Assembly (NCBI GenBank): GCA_023391095.1 | Contig: JAEWBN010000022.1 | Span: 310,001 to 374,000, forward strand | Direction: 5' to 3' | DNA from: Pseudomonadota bacterium | Lineage (GTDB): Bacteria; Pseudomonadota; Alphaproteobacteria; Rhizobiales; Devosiaceae | DNA: 64,000 nt | In this document: piece by piece, positions 34,295 through 41,249 of the stretch | How positions within the stretch are numbered: the first letter of the stretch is position 1 | How the letters are laid out: every line of letters begins with the position of its first letter | Position numbers and translations under genes: made by a program | The notes under the pieces: generated by a model | Seen by the model: the letters and a program-made list of their open reading frames with translations, nothing else | Database searches by the model: none | What the model was told of the DNA's origin: nothing

Positions 34295-35065
34295 CTAGAC
34301 GTTGGCCCAGCCGCCATCGACCAGGAATTGCTGGGCCGAAATCATGCCGGCATCGTCGGACGCAAGAAACAGGGCCATGCGGGCGCAATCGTCGGGCTGC
34401 ACGCGGCCGGCAAGGGCCTGATCCCGTTCCAGCTGGGCTTCGGCTTCCGCGTTGAGCCAGAGCGTCTTCTGCCGCTCGGTCATCACCCAGCCGGGCGAAA
34501 GCGTGTTGACGCGGATGCGCGACTGGCCCAGTTCGCGCGCCATCGAGCGTGTCAGGCCATGGGCTGCGGCCTTGGCGGTTTCATAGACGGGGATGCCGGG
34601 CGACATCACCATCCAGCTGATGGAGCTGAAATTGATGATCGAGCCGCCGCCGGCCTTGATCATGCCGGGCGCCACGGCCTGGATGGCGAAGAAATAGTGC
34701 TTGAGGTTCACCGCGATGCGATTGTCCCAGTATTCGGGCGTCACCTCTTCCCATTTGTGGCGCTGGTCATGGGCGGCGTTGTTGACCAGCACCAGGGCAT
34801 CGCCATGGGCCTGGGCAAAGCCGGCAATGGCGCTGGTGTAACCCTTGATATCGATGACGTCGCAGGGGGTGAAGCGCACGGTCTGGCCCCGCGCGGTCAG
34901 TTCCGCCGCAAGCCGTTCCCCGGCCTCCTCGGCAATGTCGACAAAGCCGACCCTGGCACCCTGGGCGGCGAAATTGCGCACCAGCGCCTCGCCAATGCCT
35001 GATGCGCCGCCGGAAATGACGACGGGACGATCCTGAAGGCTGGGGAAGCGGGCAAATTGGGTCAT
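34295..35065 (-). CDS. SDR family aldose 1-dehydrogenase (xylose dehydrogenase-like)
   Basis: A 256-residue short-chain dehydrogenase. NAD binding is by GGASGIG (19-25) and NNAA (95-98); catalysis by Ser in INFSSIS, Y161 and K165 (YETAK). The stretch DQRHKWEEVTPEYWDNR and the C-terminal VDGGWANV resemble the Caulobacter D-xylose 1-dehydrogenase XylB and related L-arabinose/D-galactose dehydrogenases, so oxidation of a pentose or galactose to the lactone is the best guess. The ATG at 35065 is chosen. The upstream gap contains a perfect 20-bp palindrome that probably binds a sugar-responsive repressor not encoded nearby. Confidence 0.85.
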   Translation of the reverse strand: MTQFARFPSLQDRPVVISGGASGIGEALVRNFAAQGARVGFVDIAEEAGERLAAELTARGQTVRFTPCDVIDIKGYTSAIAGFAQAHGDALVLVNNAAHDQRHKWEEVTPEYWDNRIAVNLKHYFFAIQAVAPGMIKAGGGSIINFSSISWMVMSPGIPVYETAKAAAHGLTRSMARELGQSRIRVNTLSPGWVMTERQKTLWLNAEAEAQLERDQALAGRVQPDDCARMALFLASDDAGMISAQQFLVDGGWANV

Positions 35066-35128
35066 GATAGGGGTCCGAAATACGAGCTGGTTATGAGATA
35101 TCGCTCCAAGCGGGTCCGCGCAAGCCAT

Positions 35129-35148
35129 TCTGAGGTACGTACCTCAGA
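35129..35148 (-). promoter_or_regulatory. Perfect 20-bp palindrome upstream of the SDR gene
   Basis: TCTGAGGTACGTACCTCAGA is its own reverse complement over all 20 bases. It lies 64 bases upstream of the SDR start codon and beyond the end of the preceding gene (35189), so it most likely is an operator. The T-run on its plus-strand side could also make it a hairpin, but no plus-strand gene ends here. Confidence 0.7.
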
Positions 35149-35188
35149 TTTTTGATCAACCCCGTATCGTGTGCGAGCCCGGCTGGGA

Positions 35189-36511
35189 TCAGCGCAGCTT
35201 TTCCACCGACGGGGTCATGACATGCGGGCTGACATCGCGCCGTTCGACTTCGTCGAGCAGGCTCAGGATCTTTTCGACATTGCCCAGGTGCCGCTGCTCC
35301 ATGGAGAAGTTGAGCGTCACATAGTCCCGGCCCGGGCAGAAGGTGCAGATGTTCACTTCCGTATGCCAGGCACCGCAGTAAAGCGGCTCGATCATGCCAT
35401 GGGTCATCGGCCCATAGGTGCGGTGCGGCGGCACCAGCGTCAGCACGATGTGCATGTTGTTGTTGAACCGCCAGAACCGCTTGTTGGGCAGCGCCGGAAT
35501 GAAACGGTTGAGCGTGCGCATCGCCTTGAACATGGCGTTGATCACCACCTGGAAGGAGGTAATATCCTTCTGCTCGATGCCGGCCACCGTATCGTCCACG
35601 GCGCGCACATAATCCACGAAGTCGTCCATGACCTTGAACTTGGCTTCGAGCGCCCGCACGCGGAAGAAGTCGTCGTCGGTGCTGTTCCGCTTGGTGTCGA
35701 GCATGGTGTAGGCGGCGCCGATGACCTTCTTGCTCATCTGCTTTTCCTCGCCCTCGCCGTTGAGGGCGTGGGTGACAAGGGCGAACATCAAGGATCGCTG
35801 GCGCACGCCCAGCTTGTTGGCCAGCCGGCGCAGGCGATGGCGCTCCAGCGCCAGAGTCTTGAAGCCCCAGGGTTTTTCCCGCGGCGCCAGGATATTGGCC
35901 ATGACCAGATAGATCAGCGTCGTCATCCAGCCCTTGGCACCCAGCTTGAGACGATCCCCGAGCGGCAGCTTGTGTCCTTTGTCCGACTGGACGCCATGCC
36001 CTGCCGAGGACGAGCGGGTCAAAAGGGCGGAGTCCGAGCCTTCGAGCAGCGCGTGGCTCGAACGGACCTGAAGGATCGAGGCGCGGCCCTCTGCATCCGG
36101 CCCGCCCCGACGCACCGCCGCCATGACGCGGAACAGCGGCAGGTCCTTGGCCGCAAAGATATCGTCGGACTTGCTCAGCCACTTGTCGGGATAGCCGTCG
36201 AATTCTTCGACGATCTCGACCGATGTGATGGCGTCGAGCAGGTGCTTGGGAAAGGGCTGGCCGGGCTGGGCGCCGACAAAGCCATGGGTCAGCTGCGGGG
36301 CCAGCGCCACCATCTCGGCCACCATGTTGGCCAGCCCGTCCTTGTCGTAGCTCTGGGTGGAAAAGGCGGTGAAGAAGACGGTGTCGCGCCCTTCGTAGAG
36401 GAACCACTGGAAATCGGTGAAGAGAGCCTGGGGGTTCCGCGCGACCGCGGCGCTGGCCAAGGTCAGCGCATCGGCCTGGCCGGCGAAGCTTGAGGACGAA
36501 AAGCTCTTCAT
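35189..36511 (-). CDS. Putative acyltransferase (WS/DGAT or condensation-like fold)
   Basis: A 440-residue protein without signal peptide. A histidine-containing segment RSSHALLEGSDSALL near residue 150 recalls the HHxxxDG active-site motif of wax ester synthases and CoA-dependent acyltransferases. The C-terminal third, with NNMHIVLTLVPPHRTYG and GAWHTEVNICTFCPGRDYVT, recalls the second half of that bilobed fold. The match is distant and other functions remain open. GGAGGGG precedes the ATG. It is divergent from hemA across a 343-base region and is not obviously linked to heme synthesis. Confidence 0.55.
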   Translation of the reverse strand: MKSFSSSSFAGQADALTLASAAVARNPQALFTDFQWFLYEGRDTVFFTAFSTQSYDKDGLANMVAEMVALAPQLTHGFVGAQPGQPFPKHLLDAITSVEIVEEFDGYPDKWLSKSDDIFAAKDLPLFRVMAAVRRGGPDAEGRASILQVRSSHALLEGSDSALLTRSSSAGHGVQSDKGHKLPLGDRLKLGAKGWMTTLIYLVMANILAPREKPWGFKTLALERHRLRRLANKLGVRQRSLMFALVTHALNGEGEEKQMSKKVIGAAYTMLDTKRNSTDDDFFRVRALEAKFKVMDDFVDYVRAVDDTVAGIEQKDITSFQVVINAMFKAMRTLNRFIPALPNKRFWRFNNNMHIVLTLVPPHRTYGPMTHGMIEPLYCGAWHTEVNICTFCPGRDYVTLNFSMEQRHLGNVEKILSLLDEVERRDVSPHVMTPSVEKLR

Positions 36512-36549
36512 TTCGGCACCCCTCCAAAACCAATTTCGGTTTTTTTGTG

Positions 36550-36578
36550 ATCTAAGCCTAGTCTCCTTTACGTATCAA
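36550..36578 (-). promoter_or_regulatory. Candidate sigma-70 promoter for the acyltransferase-like gene
   Basis: On the minus strand TTGATA (36578-36573), a 17-base spacer and TTAGAT (36555-36550) stand about 40 bases before the start codon. The fit to consensus is moderate and the position is right; no experimental support. The remainder of the 343-base divergent region holds only the FNR-type box described separately. Confidence 0.4.
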
Positions 36579-36752
36579 TACTTTCCCCGTTCACAGTTAA
36601 TCCCCGAACAAGGGGGTCTGCAGCACTTTCCAAATCGGCGCACAATTGCGCCCGGGACAGTTGGCAGGGCAGGATTAACACTTTAGAATGGCTCTCAAAT
36701 TTTCGGACCGACGTGTGATCTGACAAGGCTTTAGCAGCCCGAGCGCGTCGAA

Positions 36753-36766
36753 TTGACCTATATCAA
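36753..36766 (+). promoter_or_regulatory. FNR/FixK-type box upstream of hemA
   Basis: TTGACCTATATCAA matches the TTGAT-N4-ATCAA consensus of FNR/FixK/Anr regulators at nine of ten defined positions. It is centred about 95 bases before the hemA start codon, a spacing compatible with class II activation if transcription begins near 36800. Oxygen-dependent activation of hemA through such boxes is known in other alphaproteobacteria. Confidence 0.7.
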
Positions 36767-36854
36767 GGCCGCCTCGCGCGGGTGTAGTAGCTGTCGTGCG
36801 ACCGGATGGGCGACCTGCCTCCTCCCCCGGCCGTCGCACAAAGGAACGAGCCTC

Positions 36855-38135
36855 ATGGATTATCGCGGAATTTTCGAGGATGCGGTCGACACACTGCGGT
36901 CCGAGAAGCGCTATCGGGTTTTTGCCGATCTCGAGCGGATTGCCGGGCGATTCCCCAAGGCCGTCTATCGCGACGATTCCGACAATGCGCGCGAGATCAC
37001 CATCTGGTGCTCCAACGACTATCTGGGCATGGGCCAGCACGACAAGGTCGTCCGGGCCATGCAGAACACAGCCGCGTCCATGGGCGTCGGCGCCGGTGGC
37101 ACACGCAATATTTCGGGCACCAACCGTCCGTTGGTCGAGCTGGAGCGTTCGCTCGCCGACCTGCACCGCAAGGAAGCCGCGCTGGTCTTTACCTCCGGTT
37201 TCGTGTCCAACGAAGCCGCCATCTCGACCATTGCGCGCCTCCTGCCCGATTGCATCATTTTCTCGGACCAGCTCAACCACGCCTCGATGATCCAGGGCGT
37301 GCGCCAGTCGGGCATGGAAAAAAAGATCTTCCGGCACAATGACGTGGCACATCTGCGCGAGCTCTTGAGCCAGGTCGACCGCAAGCGTCCCAAGCTCATT
37401 GCCTTTGAATCCGTTTATTCGATGGATGGAGACATCGCGCCGATTCTGGAAATCTGCGATCTGGCCGAGGAGTTCGGCGCCCTCACCTATATCGATGAGG
37501 TCCATGCCGTGGGCATGTATGGCCCGCGCGGCGGCGGCATTGCCGAGCGCGACGGCCTGATGGACCGGATCGACGTGATCGAAGGCACGCTCGCCAAGGG
37601 CTTTGGCGTCATGGGTGGCTATATCACCGCCAACCGCGCCATCATCGATGCCGTGCGCTCTTATGCGCCCGAATTCATCTTCACCACCGCCCTGCCCCCG
37701 CCGCTCTGCGCCGCAGCCCGTGCCTCGATCGAGCATCTCAAGGCCAGTGCGCTTGAGCGCGACATGCAGCAGCGCCAGGCCCGGCTGACCAAGGCCATCC
37801 TGGCCGATGCCGGCCTGCCGGTCATGGATACGCCGACCCATATCGTGCCGCTGATCGTGGGCGATGCCCGCGCGGTCAAGGCGGCCAGCGACATGCTGCT
37901 CGACAAGCACAACATCTATATCCAGCCGATCAACTACCCGACCGTCCCCAAAGGCACCGAGCGCCTGCGCATTACGCCGACGCCGCTGCACACCGACGAG
38001 ATGATCTTCGAGCTGCGCCATGCGCTGGTCAGCGTCTGGACGGCCCTCGAGCTGCCGCGCGAAAAGGCGGACGCCGCCATCACCGCCAACAAGCTCACCT
38101 CCGGCGACCTGACCCTGCCCAGCCTGGGCGGCTAG
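36855..38135 (+). CDS. hemA: 5-aminolevulinate synthase
   Basis: A 426-residue PLP enzyme that condenses glycine and succinyl-CoA to 5-aminolevulinate, the Shemin-pathway entry to heme. Key residues are K248 in GTLAKGFG (PLP Schiff base), the DEVHAVG segment at 214-220 and the glycine-rich GVGAGGTRNISG near 78-89. Length and sequence are typical of alphaproteobacterial HemA. The start is ATG at 36855 with AAGGAACG upstream. A strong terminator follows, so it is monocistronic, and an FNR/FixK-type box in front suggests induction at low oxygen, when cytochrome demand changes. Confidence 0.96.
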   Translation: MDYRGIFEDAVDTLRSEKRYRVFADLERIAGRFPKAVYRDDSDNAREITIWCSNDYLGMGQHDKVVRAMQNTAASMGVGAGGTRNISGTNRPLVELERSLADLHRKEAALVFTSGFVSNEAAISTIARLLPDCIIFSDQLNHASMIQGVRQSGMEKKIFRHNDVAHLRELLSQVDRKRPKLIAFESVYSMDGDIAPILEICDLAEEFGALTYIDEVHAVGMYGPRGGGIAERDGLMDRIDVIEGTLAKGFGVMGGYITANRAIIDAVRSYAPEFIFTTALPPPLCAAARASIEHLKASALERDMQQRQARLTKAILADAGLPVMDTPTHIVPLIVGDARAVKAASDMLLDKHNIYIQPINYPTVPKGTERLRITPTPLHTDEMIFELRHALVSVWTALELPREKADAAITANKLTSGDLTLPSLGG

Positions 38136-38154
38136 GGTTCAGGACTTCGAGATC

Positions 38155-38186
38155 AAGGCGCGCCCGGCAACGCGGCGCGCCTTTTT
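38155..38186 (+). terminator. hemA terminator
   Basis: Perfect 10-bp stem AAGGCGCGCC / GGCGCGCCTT (38155-38164 with 38174-38183, nine-base loop) running into five Ts, 19 bases after the hemA stop codon. Confidence 0.93.
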
Positions 38187-38247
38187 GCGTTTGGCGACGG
38201 GCCACGGCCCGCGCCGAAGCGCATGACTTGTGGGCCCGGCCTGCTAT

Positions 38248-38817
38248 ATGTCGGTCATGCCGCGTCCAAAACTGCAATCCGACGAAGCCGTCCTCGATGC
38301 CGCCAGCGTCACTCTCTTGGAGCGGGGACTGGGCGATTTCACCCTTTCGGACGTGGCCGAGCGCGTGGGCCTGTCCCGGGCCGCCATTATCCAGCGCTTC
38401 GGCAACAAGGATGAGCTGCTGCGCCGCATTGCTCGGCGGGAAGTCGTCCTTACCCGGGCCTATATGGACAGTTTTGCCGTGACCGCCGGTTGGGACGGGC
38501 TGCGGGACTTCCTGCGCACCATTATCGACAGCATGGGGCCGGGCGAGGATTTCACCGTCCGGGCGCAGCTGGCCTGGGCCGAGTCGGTGGACCCCGAATT
38601 GCGCGACCTTGCCGGGCAACGCTACCGCCTGGTGCAGGAGGCCATCGCGCTGCGCCTCCCCGACACTATCACCCATCGTGCCGACACCGCCGCCTTCCTC
38701 CACGCCGTGATTGCCGGTGCCACGATGCAATGGCTGGCTGAAGACCACCCCGATCTCGCACACTATGTGAATGCGCGCGTGGATGTGGCGCTTGCCATCC
38801 TCCGCGCCGCCGGTTGA
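38248..38817 (+). CDS. TetR family transcriptional regulator
   Basis: A 189-residue repressor. The helix-turn-helix lies in residues 15-55 (GDFTLSDVAERVGLSRAAII followed by QRFGNKDELLRRI). The rest is an all-helical ligand-binding and dimer domain without recognisable ligand signature. Two starts are possible, ATG at 38248 or 38257, neither with a strong ribosome-binding site. The stop codon overlaps the -35 element of the promoter for the following hydrolase gene, and an inverted repeat over its -10 is the probable operator, so the regulator very likely controls its neighbour. Confidence 0.88.
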   Translation: MSVMPRPKLQSDEAVLDAASVTLLERGLGDFTLSDVAERVGLSRAAIIQRFGNKDELLRRIARREVVLTRAYMDSFAVTAGWDGLRDFLRTIIDSMGPGEDFTVRAQLAWAESVDPELRDLAGQRYRLVQEAIALRLPDTITHRADTAAFLHAVIAGATMQWLAEDHPDLAHYVNARVDVALAILRAAG

Positions 38818-38856
38818 CAACCGCGCTCCCCATTTATAACTACACTGTAAGTTATA
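38814..38856 (+). promoter_or_regulatory. Promoter with TetR-type operator before the hydrolase gene
   Basis: TTGACA at 38814-38819 is a perfect -35. The -10 lies in TATAACTA (38835-38842), 15-17 bases on. Overlapping it is the inverted repeat TATAACT (38835-38841) / AGTTATA (38850-38856) with an eight-base centre, 22 bases in all, the size and symmetry expected for a TetR-family operator. Binding would block RNA polymerase. Confidence 0.8.
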
Positions 38857-38914
38857 TAAGCTGGTGTGTGCTGCAGCCATTTCCCGCGCCGCGCCTCCAT
38901 GGTGGAGCACTCCC

Positions 38915-39763
38915 ATGAAAATGGTTGAGACCAATGGCGCGACCCTCGCCACCGAGGCCTTTGGCACCAGCGAGAACGGCGACATCCTCCTTGTCATGGG
39001 AGCAACCGCGTCCATGGTCGCCTGGCCGGAGACGTTCTGCCGCCGCCTCGCCGCCGCCGGCTACCGCGTCATCCGGTTCGATCATCGCGACACCGGCCGC
39101 TCCACCACCAATCCGCCCGGCGTCGTGGCCTACGACGTGCCTGATCTTGCAGGCGACGTCCTCGCGATCATGGACACCTATGGCATCGCCGCCTGCCACC
39201 TCGTGGGCATGTCGCTGGGCGCATTGATCGGCCAGGTCCTGGCGATCCAGGCTCGTCAGCGGCTGCGCAGCCTGACGCTGATCAGCGCCGAACCGCTGGG
39301 CATGCCGTATGAGGGCGAGGGCATTTCGCCTGCCTTCATGAGCCATTTCGGCAGCATGGCCAGCCTCGACTGGAGCGACCGGGATGCCGTCATCGGCTTC
39401 CTCCTCCGCATTGCCGAACTCAGCGCCGGCAGCGCCTTCCCCTTCGATGCCAAAGCCGCCCGGGCCGAAATCGAGCGGGTCCTTTCGCGCACCGCATCCA
39501 TCCAGAGCGCGTTCAACCATTCCATGATCGCCGGGCAGATCGACCCCGCCCTGCGCGCCGATGCCATCGCCGTCCCGACGCTCGTCATCCATGGCACCGA
39601 GGATCCGGTCATCTCCCCCAATGCCGCCCGCACCAGTGCCGCGGCCATTGCCGGCGCCCGCCTCCTTCTGCTCGAAGGCCGCGGCCACGAACTGGCGGCC
39701 CCGGACCTCGACCAGATCGCCGACGCGATCCTGGCGCATGTGGGAGCTATCTCGGCGCGCTGA
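38915..39763 (+). CDS. Alpha/beta hydrolase
   Basis: A 282-residue alpha/beta hydrolase. The nucleophile elbow is GMSLG near residue 94 (Ser), the acid lies in IHGTEDPVISP near 225 and the His in EGRGHELAAP near 255. The FDHRDTGRST motif near 50 is typical of the aclacinomycin methylesterase/lactone hydrolase branch. The substrate is unknown. The ATG at 38915 has GGTGGAG upstream. Next to a TetR gene with an operator in between, it may respond to an ester or lactone signal. Confidence 0.85.
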   Translation: MKMVETNGATLATEAFGTSENGDILLVMGATASMVAWPETFCRRLAAAGYRVIRFDHRDTGRSTTNPPGVVAYDVPDLAGDVLAIMDTYGIAACHLVGMSLGALIGQVLAIQARQRLRSLTLISAEPLGMPYEGEGISPAFMSHFGSMASLDWSDRDAVIGFLLRIAELSAGSAFPFDAKAARAEIERVLSRTASIQSAFNHSMIAGQIDPALRADAIAVPTLVIHGTEDPVISPNAARTSAAAIAGARLLLLEGRGHELAAPDLDQIADAILAHVGAISAR

Positions 39764-39786
39764 CCGCCATATGGTCTTCCCCGCTA

Positions 39787-39809
39787 AAATCGCTCCACCG
39801 GAGCGATTT
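39787..39809. terminator. Bidirectional terminator between hydrolase and FixJ-like gene
   Basis: Perfect 10-bp stem AAATCGCTCC / GGAGCGATTT with a three-base loop in the 53-base convergent gap. A-rich and T-rich ends make it usable from both sides. Confidence 0.85.
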
Positions 39810-39816
39810 CTTCGCG

Positions 39817-40449
39817 CTAACTCGTCAGCACGATCCGCATCAGGTCGGCCGTGTTGCGGGCGCCGAGCTTTTCCATGACGCGGGCGCGGTGCACTTCGAT
39901 GGTGCGGGGCGAGATGCCGAGTTCCCGCCCCGCCTCCTTGTTGGACTGGCCATTGGTGATCAGCTGCAGCACTTCGCGCTCGCGCGGGGTGAGCTGGGCA
40001 AAGCCGCGCACCTCGACCGGCCGGCGCCCGTCGCGCATGGCCCCCAGATGCACGTCCCGGCGCAGCGCATCGCGCACCACGGACAGAAGATGTTCGCTGT
40101 CGATGGGCTTCTTGACCACATCGGTCGCGCCCAGTTTCATGGCCGTCACCGCCGCATCCAGCTGCGGCTCGTTGGTCAGCATCACCACCGGCGCCCCGGT
40201 CTGCCAGGATTTGACGCGCCGCAACAGCGCCAGCCCGCTTTCGCCGCCGATGGAGAGATTGATGACGGCAACGTCGGGCCGCCGCCGCTCGACCGCCGTC
40301 ACAAAAGCCTCGACCTGCAGTGAAAAAGTGGTCTGGAACCCCTCGAGCCGGAAAAGGACGCTCAGGGCTTCGCAGGTGCCCGGATCGTCATCGATGATAT
40401 GCACCAGCCGGTCGCGGTTGAGAAAGGAATGGTAGTATTGCGTATTCAT
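39817..40449 (-). CDS. FixJ-like response regulator with Asn in place of phospho-acceptor Asp
   Basis: A 210-residue NarL/FixJ protein. The receiver (10-125) keeps the acidic triad D20-D22, Thr in VVMLTNE and Lys in VVKKPID. At the phosphorylation position, however, the sequence is PDVAVINLSIGG, giving N64 (codon AAT), so ordinary phosphorylation is not expected. The LuxR-type DNA-binding domain (about 145-208) with LTPREREVLQLI and NKEAGRELGISPRTIEVH is intact. The start is ATG at 40449 with GAAGG upstream. A PAS hybrid kinase lies nearby beyond mscL and may be a functional relative. Confidence 0.87.
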   Translation of the reverse strand: MNTQYYHSFLNRDRLVHIIDDDPGTCEALSVLFRLEGFQTTFSLQVEAFVTAVERRRPDVAVINLSIGGESGLALLRRVKSWQTGAPVVMLTNEPQLDAAVTAMKLGATDVVKKPIDSEHLLSVVRDALRRDVHLGAMRDGRRPVEVRGFAQLTPREREVLQLITNGQSNKEAGRELGISPRTIEVHRARVMEKLGARNTADLMRIVLTS

Positions 40450-40593
40450 CAGGAGTGGCCCTTCTGACAACGTCATTGCACCACCTCGCCCGGTCCCGCC
40501 CTGCCCCCTCGGCAGCGACGCCTGCGAGATGCCATGGTGGTAGTTTGCGCTAAGTGGTGCTGCTGTGCGAGACGACAATCCCGTAGGATCAAC

Positions 40594-40657
40594 TACCTAG
40601 TTTTAGGTATATTTGCCTATTTTCTAACTGTCAATGACATTAGTCCTACACCTAGGT
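40594..40657. promoter_or_regulatory. AT-rich region with repeated TACCTA/TAGGTA sites
   Basis: Inverted repeat TACCTA-GTTT-TAGGTA (40594-40609) and a second palindromic ACCTAGGT (40650-40657) lie in an unusually AT-rich stretch about 145-210 bases upstream of the FixJ-like gene. They look like paired sites for one dimeric regulator, possibly the FixJ-like protein itself. The rest of the 256-base gap shows only the mscL terminator. Confidence 0.45.
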
Positions 40658-40660
40658 TAC

Positions 40661-40683
40661 AAAAAGCCGACCCGCAGGCCGGC
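40661..40683 (-). terminator. mscL terminator
   Basis: On the minus strand a 7-bp stem GCCGGCC / GGTCGGC (one G-U pair, 40683-40677 with 40672-40666) runs into five Ts (40665-40661), 23 bases past the mscL stop. Confidence 0.85.
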
Positions 40684-40705
40684 TCTTCAGGCATATGACG
40701 GTCTC

Positions 40706-41095
40706 TTACAAGGGGCGCTGCTGGGCGCGCAGGGCGTCGCGGATTTCGGTCAGCAGCACTTCTTCCTTGGTGGGTGCCGGGGTGGTTTCCACCGGCTCCT
40801 TGGCGGCTTCGCGCTTCAGCGAATTGATGAACTTGACCACCATGAACAGCACAAAGGCGATGATGGTGAACTTGACCACGGCATTGATGAACAGGCCGAT
40901 CTTCACCTGCGCTTCGCCCACCTGCACGATGATGCCGGAGAAGTCGATGCCGCCGATGATGATGCCGATCAGCGGCATGAAGATATCATCGACAATGGAG
41001 GAGACGATGGCCCCGAAGGCCGCCCCGATGATCACGCCGATGGCGAGATCGATCATGTTGCCTTTGATCGCAAAGTCACGGAATTCTTTGAACAT
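40706..41095 (-). CDS. mscL: Large-conductance mechanosensitive channel
   Basis: A 129-residue MscL, the pentameric inner-membrane valve that opens at near-lytic tension during osmotic downshock. The N-terminus MFKEFRDFAIKGNMIDLAIG, the first pore helix (VIIGAAFGAIVSSIVDD) and the second helix (about 70-95) are all typical, with the charged C-terminal helix at the end. Length matches the family. The start is the ATG at 41095; a long upstream open frame is not conserved. Monocistronic, with its own terminator. Confidence 0.96.
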   Translation of the reverse strand: MFKEFRDFAIKGNMIDLAIGVIIGAAFGAIVSSIVDDIFMPLIGIIIGGIDFSGIIVQVGEAQVKIGLFINAVVKFTIIAFVLFMVVKFINSLKREAAKEPVETTPAPTKEEVLLTEIRDALRAQQRPL

Positions 41096-41249
41096 GCTCA
41101 CTCTTAGCCCCTTTTGCTCAAGCCGCGCAGGTGGTCTGTGAACCGCAGAATGGTCAACAGTTTTCAACGATTGCTGCTTTTTTCGGCCAAATGCAATGCT
41201 CCCAATGGAGCCTTGCACTAAGTTTGGGTGCGCCCGATAAACGGTTGCA

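Noticed and set aside
35153..35160. TTGATCAA considered as an FNR box
   Set aside because: The two half-sites abut without the four-base spacer required by FNR/FixK proteins.
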